Assembly: GCA_964418565.1 (NCBI GenBank)
Contig: CAYQMB010000053.1
Location: 1 to 19,727 of the forward strand
DNA from: JAQIBY01 sp964418565
GTDB lineage: Bacteria > Bacteroidota > Bacteroidia > Bacteroidales > ML635J-15
DNA: 19,727 nucleotides
Direction: 5' to 3'
Part shown: positions 1 through 8,973 of the stretch, piece by piece
Position numbering within the stretch: position 1 is the first letter of the stretch
How the letters are laid out: every line of letters begins with the position of its first letter
Position numbers and translations under genes: made by a program
The notes under the pieces: model-generated
Seen by the model: the letters and a program-made list of their open reading frames with translations, nothing else
Told to the model about the DNA's origin: nothing
Database searches by the model: none

Positions 1-144
1 TATCGTATTTATTCTTCGTTAGGTCGATTGATAAAATCCGGGAAGACAAGGCATAAAACAATCTATGTATCAGATCTGCCAGAAGGCATATATACCATCA
101 GGTTTAATAATCCGGTATCAAAATCCATAAAATTCACACGATGA
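1..144 (+). CDS. C-terminal fragment of a T9SS-exported protein (type A sorting domain)
   Basis: This is the last 47 codons of a gene whose start lies left of the window, open in frame 1 from base 1 to the TGA at 142-144. The translated tail has the layout of a type IX secretion type A sorting domain: a YSSLGRLI strand, a short polar stretch, the turn LPEGIYTIRF, and a final basic strand ending IKFTR. In this family the domain directs export through the outer membrane and is then removed or used for surface attachment, so the protein is probably secreted or surface-exposed. Its catalytic or binding part is not visible. The stop codon overlaps the start of the TonB-dependent receptor in an ATGA, so the two are almost certainly co-transcribed and translationally coupled. 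In comparable Bacteroidetes cobalamin loci a small surface-binding protein often sits in this position, but that identity is inference. Confidence 0.85.
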   Translation, partial: YRIYSSLGRLIKSGKTRHKTIYVSDLPEGIYTIRFNNPVSKSIKFTR

Positions 145-2096
145 CAAACCGTATTCTTGCATATTTGTTTGTCTCTTTGTTATCTGTGAGCGGTATAGCC
201 CAGACACAAACGAATGATACCATCACCCTGGGTGAGGTAACGGTAGAGGCAAATGCTGAGATAGGTGATTTATCCATGCTTCGTACTCAGATTGACAGCC
301 TGCACATCAGCAATAGCATGCACACTGATATGTCTGAAGTTATCGGGGAAAACACAGCGGTTTTTATCAAACAAAGCGTTAAGGGAAGTGTGGCCGGAAT
401 GTCATTGCGAGGGACCAACAGCACACACACTCGCGTAAGCTGGAATAAGCTCCCGCTAAACAGCCCGCTTCATGGCACAGTGGACATTTCTCAATTACCG
501 TTTCTTTTTACAGATGATATTTCCATCAATTATTCTGCAGCCGGTATGATGATGAACGACGGGGCGTTGGGCGGAAGCCTGGAGCTAAGCACCCGTCCCG
601 AATGGAATCAGGGTATAAATCTGGAATATGCCGGAGCAGCCGGAAGTTTTCTCAGTTTTGATAACTATTTAAAATTCAACTGGTCTGGAAATAAAATCAG
701 TTACTCCGGAAGGGCTTTTCACAGCAGCAGCAAAAACACCTTTCCCTATGAAAACAATGACATCATTGACGGTGGCACTCAAATCCGCCAAAATGCTGAT
801 TTCACGACATACGGGCTTATGCAGGGCATACATTACCGTCCCTCCCCCCGGCATTTCATCAGCCTGAATGGCTGGATTCAGTCGGGTAACCGGGGTGTGC
901 CCGGATTAAGCACCAATGAAAGCGGAGAAAACAACAACCTTAGCCGGCAGAATAACGATAAGCTGCGTGCCGTATTAGCATACAAATGGCAAAAAAAGGA
1001 TTTTGTTACGGAAGCCTGGTCCGGCGCCGACCTTCAGCGCAATGGGTTTATCACACGCAATTACATCAGCGGAACCGGCAGGTTTATCAGCATAGATTCT
1101 AAAAACCGGACAGCTTCAGTGCATTCGGGGCTTAGTGCCAGAATACACCTCTCCGGCAAACACAGGATCAAAGCAATGGTACGTCACACGTATCAGCATG
1201 CCCACTCAGAGGAAGCCATCAAATCCATCCGCTATGATGCCAGTCGTCATGACGTATTTTTCAGTGGAAGCTGGGAGTACCGGTTGAGTGACAAATGGCA
1301 CATTCATAGTCTTGTTAAAGAAGATGTGATTGAAGGAGAATTTCATCTGCCCAATGCAGCCGTTACGGTATCCCACAAAAGCAGCAAAAATCTGAGTTTT
1401 ATCGGCAGCTTGTCCAGAAACATGCATCATCCATCACTCAGCGATTTGCATCATGTACCAGGCGGCAATCCTGATCTGCTTCCGGAGGCATCAATCACAG
1501 CGGATGCAGGCATGCATTACACAGGACCGGGCAAACTGAAATGGAAGCATAAATTAAATGCCTATGTGCGTGACATTACAAACTGGATTATGTGGCGTCC
1601 TACTCCTCAAGGATACTGGCAACCGGACAACATTGAATCGGTTAAAACAACAGGCATTGAATACAGTGGTAATCTAAAGAAAAAAGTTGGTAAATCACAG
1701 GTTGATGTCCGCTTCTCATATGCCCTTAACCGCTCTGTAAACACCAGTACAGGAGCATCATTGTTTTCGGGCACGGAAGGCCAGATACCATACATTCCCA
1801 TCCATGCTGCAAATTTCTCTCCCACGTATACATGGAAGAGCTGGCAGATTTCATACCAGTGGAATGCATACAGCGAACGCTACACCACCAGCAATGCGAT
1901 GCCGGATGTTTTGTACAGTATTTATCCCTATTTCATGAGTAACCTGCACTTAAGCCACAGAATTGTGTGCAAAAAATATAAATTAACACTTACGGCGAGC
2001 GTATATAACCTGTTTAACGAATCTTACAGGTCGGTGTTATGGCAACCTATGCCAGGCATTAATTTCAGATTCGGAGTAAAATTCAACCTGCTATGA
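141..2096 (+). CDS. TonB-dependent outer-membrane receptor (BtuB-like)
   Basis: A 651-residue TonB-dependent receptor for active uptake of a scarce ligand across the outer membrane, powered by TonB/ExbBD. Residues 1-21 form a signal peptide ending GIAQ. A TonB-box-like TITLGEVTVEA follows near residue 27. The plug domain covers about residues 50-152, with the typical SLRGTNSTHTRV and GALGGSLEL strands. The rest is alternating beta-barrel sequence ending NFRFGVKFNLL, a normal C-terminal outer-membrane strand. There is no N-terminal carboxypeptidase-like (SusC-type) extension and the length is in the range of BtuB and siderophore receptors, which argues against a glycan SusC. It overlaps its neighbours by 4 bp on both sides (ATGA at 141 and 2093). 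The downstream beta-propeller lipoprotein resembles BtuG, so cobalamin or a related corrinoid is the best substrate guess. A metal chelate is the main alternative. Confidence 0.93.
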   Translation: MTNRILAYLFVSLLSVSGIAQTQTNDTITLGEVTVEANAEIGDLSMLRTQIDSLHISNSMHTDMSEVIGENTAVFIKQSVKGSVAGMSLRGTNSTHTRVSWNKLPLNSPLHGTVDISQLPFLFTDDISINYSAAGMMMNDGALGGSLELSTRPEWNQGINLEYAGAAGSFLSFDNYLKFNWSGNKISYSGRAFHSSSKNTFPYENNDIIDGGTQIRQNADFTTYGLMQGIHYRPSPRHFISLNGWIQSGNRGVPGLSTNESGENNNLSRQNNDKLRAVLAYKWQKKDFVTEAWSGADLQRNGFITRNYISGTGRFISIDSKNRTASVHSGLSARIHLSGKHRIKAMVRHTYQHAHSEEAIKSIRYDASRHDVFFSGSWEYRLSDKWHIHSLVKEDVIEGEFHLPNAAVTVSHKSSKNLSFIGSLSRNMHHPSLSDLHHVPGGNPDLLPEASITADAGMHYTGPGKLKWKHKLNAYVRDITNWIMWRPTPQGYWQPDNIESVKTTGIEYSGNLKKKVGKSQVDVRFSYALNRSVNTSTGASLFSGTEGQIPYIPIHAANFSPTYTWKSWQISYQWNAYSERYTTSNAMPDVLYSIYPYFMSNLHLSHRIVCKKYKLTLTASVYNLFNESYRSVLWQPMPGINFRFGVKFNLL

Positions 2097-3154
2097 AAAC
2101 ACGTTATCATCTGATTTCCTGGCTTATGGCAGTGAGTCTGATGTTCATTTCCGGCTGCATGGAGGATGATATGCGTCCGGTTACGGCTTTTGACACCAGT
2201 GGCAATGGAGTTTTCATCGCATGTGAAGGCAACTTTATGTATGGAAATGCATCTCTGACATATTATGACCGTGAAAGCAGAGAAGTCACCAATCAGGCCT
2301 TTCTGCAAGCCAACGGTATTCCCCTTGGTGATGTTGCGCAGGATTTACTTATGCATAATGGCTTGTTGTGGGTGAGCCTCAATAACTCAGGTAAAGCATA
2401 CATCATTGATCCCAATAGTTTTTTATACAAGGGAAAAGTCAGTGGCCTGACATCCCCCCGGCATATGTTACCCGTTAATGAGAATGAAATCTGGATTTCC
2501 GATTTGTATTCCGGCCACATCAATGTTGTGGATGCCAACAGTTTTGAAGTAAGCGGACAAATCAGTCTCAACCGGGATGCAAGCACTACTCACAACGCAG
2601 AACAGATGCTTCGCTATGAAGACAAGGTGATATGCAATGCCTGGTCATATGATAAATACCTGTTTATAATTGACCCCGCCACCGGTGAGGTAAGCGATAG
2701 CATAGAAACCAACTGGCAACCCAAGAAAATATGCCTTGACAAATCGGGAAAACTATGGGCACTGTGCGATGGTGGATACGAAGGTTCTCCATTTGGACAT
2801 GAGCCGGCAAGTCTTCAGCGGATAGATCCTGACAGCAAAGCTATTGAAGCAACAATCAGCTTTCAGGATGATGCCACACCAACTGACATCAGCCTGAACT
2901 CCACCGGCGACAGCCTTTATCTCATCAACAAGCACGTATACAAACTGCCGATAACCACCATGGATACCGGCAACCATATCATTTCCGGGAAAGGGCACAA
3001 TTTTTACAGCATAATGGCTCATCCTCAGGGTGTTTTTCTTTCCGATGCCGGAAATTATATGGACCCGGGATTTGTTTATGTGTACAATGGTAACTCCGAA
3101 ATGCAGGACAGCATAAAAACCGGCATCATTCCGGTAGATTTTGCCATTGAGTAA
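2093..3154 (+). CDS. Beta-propeller surface lipoprotein (YncE/DUF5074-like, BtuG-like)
   Basis: A 353-residue lipoprotein. The signal peptide ends in the lipobox ISGC, giving lipidated Cys22, and is followed by the acidic stretch MEDD, which in Bacteroidetes favours surface export of lipoproteins. The mature part shows repeated blade-like units of about 40-50 residues with patterns such as LWVSLNNSGKAYIIDPNSF, IWISDLYSGHINVVDANSF and LFIIDPATGEV, as in seven-bladed YVTN/YncE-type propellers. In gut Bacteroides the BtuG propeller caps BtuB and captures vitamin B12 with high affinity; gene order and architecture here match that pair. The start overlaps the receptor stop as ATGA at 2093-2096, so the two are coupled. 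The family call is secure; the ligand is inference, since no riboswitch or cobalamin enzyme lies inside the window. Confidence 0.85.
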   Translation: MKTRYHLISWLMAVSLMFISGCMEDDMRPVTAFDTSGNGVFIACEGNFMYGNASLTYYDRESREVTNQAFLQANGIPLGDVAQDLLMHNGLLWVSLNNSGKAYIIDPNSFLYKGKVSGLTSPRHMLPVNENEIWISDLYSGHINVVDANSFEVSGQISLNRDASTTHNAEQMLRYEDKVICNAWSYDKYLFIIDPATGEVSDSIETNWQPKKICLDKSGKLWALCDGGYEGSPFGHEPASLQRIDPDSKAIEATISFQDDATPTDISLNSTGDSLYLINKHVYKLPITTMDTGNHIISGKGHNFYSIMAHPQGVFLSDAGNYMDPGFVYVYNGNSEMQDSIKTGIIPVDFAIE

Positions 3155-3274
3155 ACATTTTACCGAGTCATTCTTGTTTCACCTAAGCCAAAACACGTAG
3201 CGTGATTCAGCATTTTACACCTGTTATCTTCATGAATTCCGGCGTATCTTTAAGTAAAAGAAGCCAGAACAGAT

Positions 3275-4339
3275 ATGAAACAGTTTATAAGCATAATTGC
3301 AGTGATGATTTTCAGTACGGGCGTGTTTGCCCAGGATCTGAAATATTCCCAGTTTTATCACAACAAGATGCTTCTGAACCCTGCCTATACAGGCCTTAGT
3401 AAAAGTCTGGACATAACCGCACATCACCGACAACAGTGGATGGGTGTGGGCGATGGCAATCTGTTTCAGTCTGATGTCGTTTCTGTTGATTATGGTCTGA
3501 GTCGCAAAAGCAGTGGGCACTACGGCAGTGGACTGGGAGCAGGCATAATATATCAAAGCAGCAAAACCGGTACCTCGGCTTTTACCACACGCGAAATAGG
3601 AATTCAGGTAGCTTCAGATGCACCACGTATTGGCAAAGAGAGACACGGATTTATGATGCAGTTTCCGGTGGGCATCAGTTTTTCGTATTTAAATCAAAGT
3701 TTTGATTATTCAGATTTAATTTTTTCAGACAACCTCGACCCGGTTTTAGGTTACATACCGGGCGGCTCCTCAATCCCTGCAGGCATCAGTCAGCAAGCAA
3801 AAGCCGAATACTTATCCCTTGGTTTTGGCGGATTAATTGGCATGAAATTAAAACGTCAGGCCGCACATACGCATTACCTGAGCATCGGCTATGCCTATAA
3901 ACGCTATGTGGATAAACCCGGAACTGAAAACAGCTATTCACTACCACCCCAATGGAAACTACATGCCTTATACCATCACCCCATTGGAGATATGGTTATC
4001 AGCCCGGGGTACATTTATGACCGCCGGGGTGATTTCACAACACGAACATTCGGTATGCAGGGCAGCTTTATCCAGGGTATAACGCTTGGCCTCTGGTTAC
4101 GCAATCAAAACACAAAGCTAATATCGGCAAGTTATTCGGATCTTATAATGAATGTAACCTGGGACTACCAGATGTTTCGCTTTGGCTACTCATATGACAT
4201 GACCATTTCATCTCTGAGCAACAGCAGCAGCAAAGGGACACACGAGCTTTTTGTCAGAATAAGCCTTTACAATGATAAGACACGCAGAGAAAACAAACGC
4301 AGGGAAAATTCAACCTGCTTTTTCCAGGGTTTGAATTAA
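3275..4339 (+). CDS. PorP/SprF family type IX secretion system outer-membrane protein
   Basis: A 354-residue predicted outer-membrane protein of the PorP/SprF family. A signal peptide (residues 1-20, ending VFAQ) is followed by the family hallmark DLKYSQFYHNKMLLNPAYTG, then HHRQQW, and by amphipathic beta-strands to the end. PorP is a T9SS component in Porphyromonas; SprF-type paralogues in gliding Bacteroidetes are each paired with a particular large secreted protein. No large adhesin gene is adjacent here, so I cannot say whether this is the core PorP or an orphan SprF-like paralogue. It is preceded by a 120-bp gap and so is probably its own transcription unit. The last 20 residues are rich in Lys, Arg and Asn, a little unusual for a barrel terminus. 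It converges on the hybrid kinase with 14 bp between stops. Confidence 0.9.
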   Translation: MKQFISIIAVMIFSTGVFAQDLKYSQFYHNKMLLNPAYTGLSKSLDITAHHRQQWMGVGDGNLFQSDVVSVDYGLSRKSSGHYGSGLGAGIIYQSSKTGTSAFTTREIGIQVASDAPRIGKERHGFMMQFPVGISFSYLNQSFDYSDLIFSDNLDPVLGYIPGGSSIPAGISQQAKAEYLSLGFGGLIGMKLKRQAAHTHYLSIGYAYKRYVDKPGTENSYSLPPQWKLHALYHHPIGDMVISPGYIYDRRGDFTTRTFGMQGSFIQGITLGLWLRNQNTKLISASYSDLIMNVTWDYQMFRFGYSYDMTISSLSNSSSKGTHELFVRISLYNDKTRRENKRRENSTCFFQGLN

Positions 4340-4353
4340 TAAACCCGATTAAC

Positions 4354-7140
4354 TCAGTGCTCCATAAAGGGTGTCATTTTTCGCAGCAATTCATTTCTGT
4401 TAACCGGTTTCGGAATATAGGCATCAAATCCTTTTTTCAGAAAACGCGCTTCATCCCCTTCGAGCGCAAAAGCAGTCTGGGCAAAAACCGGCATATCAGG
4501 GTAAGATTCTTTAATGCGTTGCAAGGCTTCTACCCCACTAATTCCCGGCATTTGTATATCCATTAATATCAGGTTGTAACCGCCATCAGATTCATTTATT
4601 TTCTGTAAAGCTTCGCTGCCAGTTAAAGCGGTATCAATCTGAACATTTGTTTTCCGCAGCAGAATGGATACAAAGGTCAAAACATCCTTAGCGTCATCGA
4701 CAATCATCACTTTTTTATCAGACCAGTCAACATTGTTCTTTTTCGTTTCAGGGGCTACTGCTTTTTTTAGCGGAGCTGTTTCAAGTGTATCACTTTGTTT
4801 GTTAAAATCATAGGGCAAGGAGAAAAAGAAAGCTGAGCCTTTACCCAATTCTGATTTCAACCATATTTCCCCTCCCAGATAAGTAACCAGTTGTTTGGAA
4901 ATGCTTAACCCAAGTCCCTTTCCTCTCCCACTAGGTCCAATCTGATGAAACTCTTCAAAAATCTGCTCTTTCTGGCTATTTTCAATGCCTACACCGGTAT
5001 CTTTAACAAAAAAGTGCAGTTTATCATCAGAAACAATTTCATACCCAATGCGAATTTCTCCTTCTTTGGTGAATTTTATCGCATTCGTTATCAGATTATT
5101 AAATATCTGAACAAAGCGATTTTCATCGGTATAGATTACAGCTTTATCATCAGAAAGGGGTGTTTCCAGCCTTATCTTTACCTGAGGTTTATTAAGCTCT
5201 TTGAGTTGCTGTATGTAAATTGACTTGAGTTTATTAAGCTGCTCATTAAAATTGAATGACGATTTAAATATTTTGAGTTTATTATTTTCGATTTTCGCGA
5301 TATCAATAATATCGGAAATAAGGCTAAGCAAGTGTTTTGCGTTTTCATTGATAAGAGAAATAAATTCTTCTTTATCACCGGCATCAAGGTTCTCATCTTC
5401 AACAAGTATTCTGGAAAATCCAACGATTGAGTTCATTGGGTTTCTGATTTCATGACTCATGTTTGCCAAATGGCTGGATTTAAGTCTGTCGCTCTTTTCA
5501 GCATTATTTTTTGCCTCAATGAGTTGTTTCTTAACCTCAATGCTTTGCGTCATATCCATGGCAATTCCCAGGATGGCATGCACCTGTTCATCAATAACCA
5601 CAGGCACCTGTATGGCAATTATTGTCTTACTGCTGCCATCTGACATTTCAACAGTTTTCTCGTCCGTTTTAACGGTTTCTTTTTTCTTCAGAGTATCAAC
5701 ATTAAGCCTGCTAAACATTTTGGCAAGCCCGGGAGGAAAAACATCCTCTTCAGTATTGCCAATCACATCCTCCCTTTTAAGGCTAAAAAGTTTTTCTGCA
5801 GCCTTATTCCAGATTTGATAACGCAGGCTTTCGGCATCTTTAACATACACAGCAACAGGTATTTGTTCAAGAAGGGTTTGTTGTATCTTGCGGCTTTGTT
5901 TCAAAGCTTCTTCCTGTTTTTTTATCGGTGTAATATCCTGTATTGAACCATAAATCAGCGGGGTTTTTCTGTTTTCTGTATGACGTGTGTTGCTGCGAAT
6001 TTCCATCCAGTATACAAAGCCATTGACCACTAAGCGAAACTGTTCCACAAGGTTATGTTTGCGCGCCATCATGTTATCATCCAAATACTTCATTTTATCA
6101 ACATCATCCGGATGCAAATACGCAAACAATTCTTCGCGGGTAAGCTGTGGTTTAATGTCATCCACATTCAGGTAATCAAGTAAACGTTCAAACCCACTGT
6201 AAATGCGGGTTTCCGGATCGTACTGCCAATAAGCGATACGTGACAGTTTCTGTATTTCTTTCAGATGCTCTCTGCTTTCTTCCAGCCGCTTGTTGGTTTG
6301 ATAATACTCGGTAACATTTTCAACATAAATAAACAATTGCTCTTCCTTATCCAGTGGATCTTTTTCTGTCAGAACAGTGTAGACAAGGCTTAATGTCTGA
6401 TTTCGATTCCCCTTGAGAAAAACGGTAAATCTCAGGTAATTTTCGGGGGAATTACTGACTGCTTCAAATACCGCATTCAAAGAACCGTATTTGTCAACAA
6501 TTACTCTTTTACAGCCTTCGCCGGGGGCGTAATTTTCTTTTATTTTTTGAATCTGATTCCGTAATGTCCGTACAGCTTCACTGGCGAACAAAACATCCCC
6601 GCTTTTACTAATCTGCAATATACCCACAGGGCTGTTTTTCATCACCTGATACAAAAAACCTGCCTTCTTTTTTGCCTTGTTCTGAGCGATAAGCTTATCC
6701 GTAATTTTACTTATCACAGCCAGGACATGGTCTTCTCCATATGGTACCATTCTGGCCTGATAGTAATTTTTTTCACCAGCAATATCCAGATCATACTGAT
6801 ATATCTGTTTTTTCTTTTTTCTGAGAACCAGTTTGATTTTTTTTGTCGTCATGTCTGCCACAGGTGCGGGCAGTATATCATGGACATTTGCTCCCAACAA
6901 TTTGGCAACATCATCATACAGTTCCACATCTGCAGATTCAAAGACATCAATGATATGCCCCTGCTTATCCATGATAATAACCAAATCAGGCAGAGCATCT
7001 ACCAGGAACCGGTCAGCATCCCGCCACAGGTTAACATGTCCTGAAAAAGCCGTTTTTTTCTTATTGCTTTTAACCTCGAGCCTGATTAGTTCATTCTCAA
7101 GTTCCCGAATTTGCTTTCTGATTTGATGTTTACGATTCAA
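4354..7140 (-). CDS. Multi-PAS hybrid sensor histidine kinase with C-terminal receiver
   Basis: A 928-residue hybrid kinase without signal peptide or transmembrane segments, so probably cytoplasmic. The charged N-terminus (residues 1-30) looks like a short coiled coil. Four PAS-like modules lie at about 43-147, 160-285, 295-408 and 415-535; the third has the WMEIRSNTR...GSIQDIT ending of the PAS_3 type. The HisKA motif SSHLANMSHEIRNP puts the phospho-acceptor at His563. The ATPase has an N-box (NNLITNAIKF), DTGVGIE and GKGLGLSISKQL. The receiver starts with VMIVDD (Asp815/816), has phospho-acceptor Asp861 in LMDIQMPG, Thr889 and Lys911. There is no HPt domain and no DNA-binding output, so phosphate must pass to another protein. 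The stand-alone HPt at 11713-12066 is a possible partner. Signals are unknown; no haem or flavin motif is obvious in the PAS modules. Confidence 0.95.
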   Translation of the reverse strand: MNRKHQIRKQIRELENELIRLEVKSNKKKTAFSGHVNLWRDADRFLVDALPDLVIIMDKQGHIIDVFESADVELYDDVAKLLGANVHDILPAPVADMTTKKIKLVLRKKKKQIYQYDLDIAGEKNYYQARMVPYGEDHVLAVISKITDKLIAQNKAKKKAGFLYQVMKNSPVGILQISKSGDVLFASEAVRTLRNQIQKIKENYAPGEGCKRVIVDKYGSLNAVFEAVSNSPENYLRFTVFLKGNRNQTLSLVYTVLTEKDPLDKEEQLFIYVENVTEYYQTNKRLEESREHLKEIQKLSRIAYWQYDPETRIYSGFERLLDYLNVDDIKPQLTREELFAYLHPDDVDKMKYLDDNMMARKHNLVEQFRLVVNGFVYWMEIRSNTRHTENRKTPLIYGSIQDITPIKKQEEALKQSRKIQQTLLEQIPVAVYVKDAESLRYQIWNKAAEKLFSLKREDVIGNTEEDVFPPGLAKMFSRLNVDTLKKKETVKTDEKTVEMSDGSSKTIIAIQVPVVIDEQVHAILGIAMDMTQSIEVKKQLIEAKNNAEKSDRLKSSHLANMSHEIRNPMNSIVGFSRILVEDENLDAGDKEEFISLINENAKHLLSLISDIIDIAKIENNKLKIFKSSFNFNEQLNKLKSIYIQQLKELNKPQVKIRLETPLSDDKAVIYTDENRFVQIFNNLITNAIKFTKEGEIRIGYEIVSDDKLHFFVKDTGVGIENSQKEQIFEEFHQIGPSGRGKGLGLSISKQLVTYLGGEIWLKSELGKGSAFFFSLPYDFNKQSDTLETAPLKKAVAPETKKNNVDWSDKKVMIVDDAKDVLTFVSILLRKTNVQIDTALTGSEALQKINESDGGYNLILMDIQMPGISGVEALQRIKESYPDMPVFAQTAFALEGDEARFLKKGFDAYIPKPVNRNELLRKMTPFMEH

Positions 7141-7260
7141 AACCCGAATTGATTTGGTATAAGATAATAAATATAGGAAATAATCAAGTAAAATCCAATC
7201 GGTAAAAAGCCGTAGTTTTAAAATTGTGAATTATTGTTAAAAAAAGGATGAAAGAAAAAT

Positions 7261-7286
7261 TGCTTTAAAAGAAATAAAGCATTTTA
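7261..7286 (+). promoter_or_regulatory. Hairpin with T-run in the leader of the FKBP-pyrBI unit
   Basis: A perfect 7-bp inverted repeat, TGCTTTA (7261-7267) and TAAAGCA (7275-7281), with a 7-base A-rich loop, is followed at once by TTTT. It lies in the 174-bp divergent spacer between the hybrid kinase and the FKBP gene, ending about 29 bp before the FKBP start. The form is that of a weak intrinsic terminator or attenuator, which would suit a pyrimidine operon, but the stem is AT-rich and could equally be a repressor site or chance. No exact TAnnTTTG element is visible in this spacer. The inverted repeat is directly seen; any function is inference. Confidence 0.3.
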
Positions 7287-7314
7287 TTCGCATAAACTTA
7301 AACTTTCATAAATT

Positions 7315-8037
7315 ATGATGAAAAAAATTTCTTTCCTGACAGCATTAATTCTGAGCGCAACCTTTTTACTTATTTCCTGTAAAACCTCAGATGAAACCAT
7401 TTCAAAAGAAGAAAACCAGATTAAGACATCTGACTTAACGAATCTGCAGGATTCAGCAAGCTATGCACTGGGCACGCAGATAGCACAAAGCTTCAGACAG
7501 CAGGGATTTGCTGACAAAATCAATGAAGAGGTATTCATTGCAGCATTAAAAAAACAATTTGCCTCGGAAGATGAGCTTCTGGACATGCAGGCAGCCAATT
7601 CAATCATTCAAAACTTTCTTAGCAAATCTTCACAGGAAGACAACGGCGGAAAAATCAAAGAAGGCGAAGCATTCCTGAAGAAAAACGCCCAACGCGAGGA
7701 AGTAAAAGTAACCGATTCCGGCCTTCAATATGAGGTTATTGAAGAGGGTTCCGGAGAAAGCCCCACAGCCACCAGCACCGTAAAAGTACATTACGAAGGT
7801 ACGCTGATAAACGGTACTGTTTTCGACAGCTCATATGAGCGCGGAAAGCCCGCCAAATTCCCTGTCAACCGGGTTATAAAAGGCTGGACAGAAGCCCTCC
7901 AGATGATGAAAACCGGTGCAAAATGGAAATTATACATTCCTTACGATCTCGCTTATGGTGAACGGGGACAGGGCGATATTATCGGCCCCTATGAAACCCT
8001 TATTTTTGAAGTTGAATTGCTTTCCATAGTTAAATAA
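7315..8037 (+). CDS. FKBP-type peptidyl-prolyl cis-trans isomerase, lipoprotein (Mip/FkpA-like)
   Basis: A 240-residue envelope prolyl isomerase that would help fold exported proteins. A signal peptide ends in the lipobox LISC (Cys22), so it is a lipoprotein. Residues about 45-110 match the helical FKBP_N dimerisation domain (DSASYALGTQIAQSFRQQGF and following). Residues about 133-240 form the FKBP catalytic domain, with VHYEGTLINGTVFDSSYERG, the FPVNRVIKGWTEALQMMKTG core, WKLYIPYDLAYGERG, and the closing IFEVELLSI strand. Active-site aromatic and Asp positions appear intact. ATGATGAAA gives two possible starts one codon apart; I keep the first. It opens a same-strand run with only 18 bp to pyrB, so it is probably co-transcribed with the pyrimidine genes although it acts in a different compartment. 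Confidence 0.95.
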   Translation: MMKKISFLTALILSATFLLISCKTSDETISKEENQIKTSDLTNLQDSASYALGTQIAQSFRQQGFADKINEEVFIAALKKQFASEDELLDMQAANSIIQNFLSKSSQEDNGGKIKEGEAFLKKNAQREEVKVTDSGLQYEVIEEGSGESPTATSTVKVHYEGTLINGTVFDSSYERGKPAKFPVNRVIKGWTEALQMMKTGAKWKLYIPYDLAYGERGQGDIIGPYETLIFEVELLSIVK

Positions 8038-8055
8038 CCATCAAAAAGACCACAG

Positions 8056-8964
8056 ATGAAAAACAAAAGTCTGATATCCATTAATGACTATTCGCCGGAA
8101 GAATACTACAGGCTGATTGAACTTGCAGAAGAGTTCGAGAAGAATCCAAATCAGAAGCTGCTTGAAAACCATGTCATTGCTTCATTGTTTTTTGAACCTT
8201 CCACCCGAACACGCTTAAGTTTTGAATCCGCAATCAGCCGGCTGGGAGGTCGCATTGTTGGATTTACAGAAGCAGGAAGCAGCAGTGTCTCCAAAGGTGA
8301 GAGCCTGGCCGATACTATCCGTACAGTAAGTCAGTACAGTGATCTGATTATCATGCGCCACCCGATTGAGGGCAGTGCCCGCTATGCCAGTGAAGTAGCC
8401 AGCGTACCCATTGTTAACGCCGGAGACGGAGCCAATCAGCACCCAACTCAATGCATGCTCGATCTGTATTCCATCAAAAAAACCCAGGGAACCCTGGAAA
8501 ATTTAAACATCTTCCTTGTGGGAGACTTAAAATACGGACGTACAGTACACTCCCTGATGATGGCCATGTCCAACTTTAATCCCACCTTTAACTTCATATC
8601 CCCCGAGGCTCTTAAAATGCCGGATGAATATAAACATTTCCTTGACAGCAAAGGAATTACGTATTACGAGCACACGGAGTTTACTGATATCATTTCCGAA
8701 GCGGATGTCATGTATGTCACACGCGTTCAAAGAGAACGATTCTCTGATCCCATGGATTACGAACGGGTAAAAAATGCGTATGTATTGAGACGGGACATGT
8801 TAAAAGACACCAAAGATAACCTGAAGATTTTGCATCCGCTACCACGTGTTAATGAAATTCATACCGATGTGGATGCTGACCCAAGGGCATATTATTTTCC
8901 TCAGGCACTGAATGGCGTCTATACACGTATGGCGATAATCACTTCAATTTTAGGACTTAAATAA
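8056..8964 (+). CDS. pyrB: Aspartate carbamoyltransferase catalytic chain
   Basis: A 302-residue catalytic subunit of ATCase, which joins carbamoyl phosphate and L-aspartate to give N-carbamoyl-L-aspartate, the committed step of de novo pyrimidine synthesis in the cytoplasm. All signature elements are present: carbamoyl-phosphate loop FEPSTRTRLSFE (residues 47-58), the 80s loop with SSSVSKGES including Lys80, Arg101 in MRHP, HPTQCMLD (129-136), DLKYGRTVHS (157-166), the aspartate-binding TRVQRERF (222-229) and HPLPRVNEI (260-268). Length is normal for a PyrI-binding PyrB. pyrI starts 9 bp downstream, so the enzyme should be the allosteric dodecameric type with feedback control by nucleotides. 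Confidence 0.98.
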   Translation: MKNKSLISINDYSPEEYYRLIELAEEFEKNPNQKLLENHVIASLFFEPSTRTRLSFESAISRLGGRIVGFTEAGSSSVSKGESLADTIRTVSQYSDLIIMRHPIEGSARYASEVASVPIVNAGDGANQHPTQCMLDLYSIKKTQGTLENLNIFLVGDLKYGRTVHSLMMAMSNFNPTFNFISPEALKMPDEYKHFLDSKGITYYEHTEFTDIISEADVMYVTRVQRERFSDPMDYERVKNAYVLRRDMLKDTKDNLKILHPLPRVNEIHTDVDADPRAYYFPQALNGVYTRMAIITSILGLK

Positions 8965-8973
8965 ACATCAGAT

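Noticed and set aside
722..735. AGCAGCAGCAAAA-like runs at several places (near 722, 1380, 3556, 4222)
   Set aside because: They encode Ser-Ser-(Ser)-Lys in different beta-barrel loops and are not a dispersed repeat.
3194..3204. CACG-TAG-CGTG small inverted repeat between the propeller gene and the porP-like gene
   Set aside because: Four-base arms and no T-run, not enough for a terminator or an operator call.
3245..3252. TATCTTTA as a -7 element for the porP-like gene
   Set aside because: One mismatch to TAnnTTTG and no clear -33 element at the right distance.
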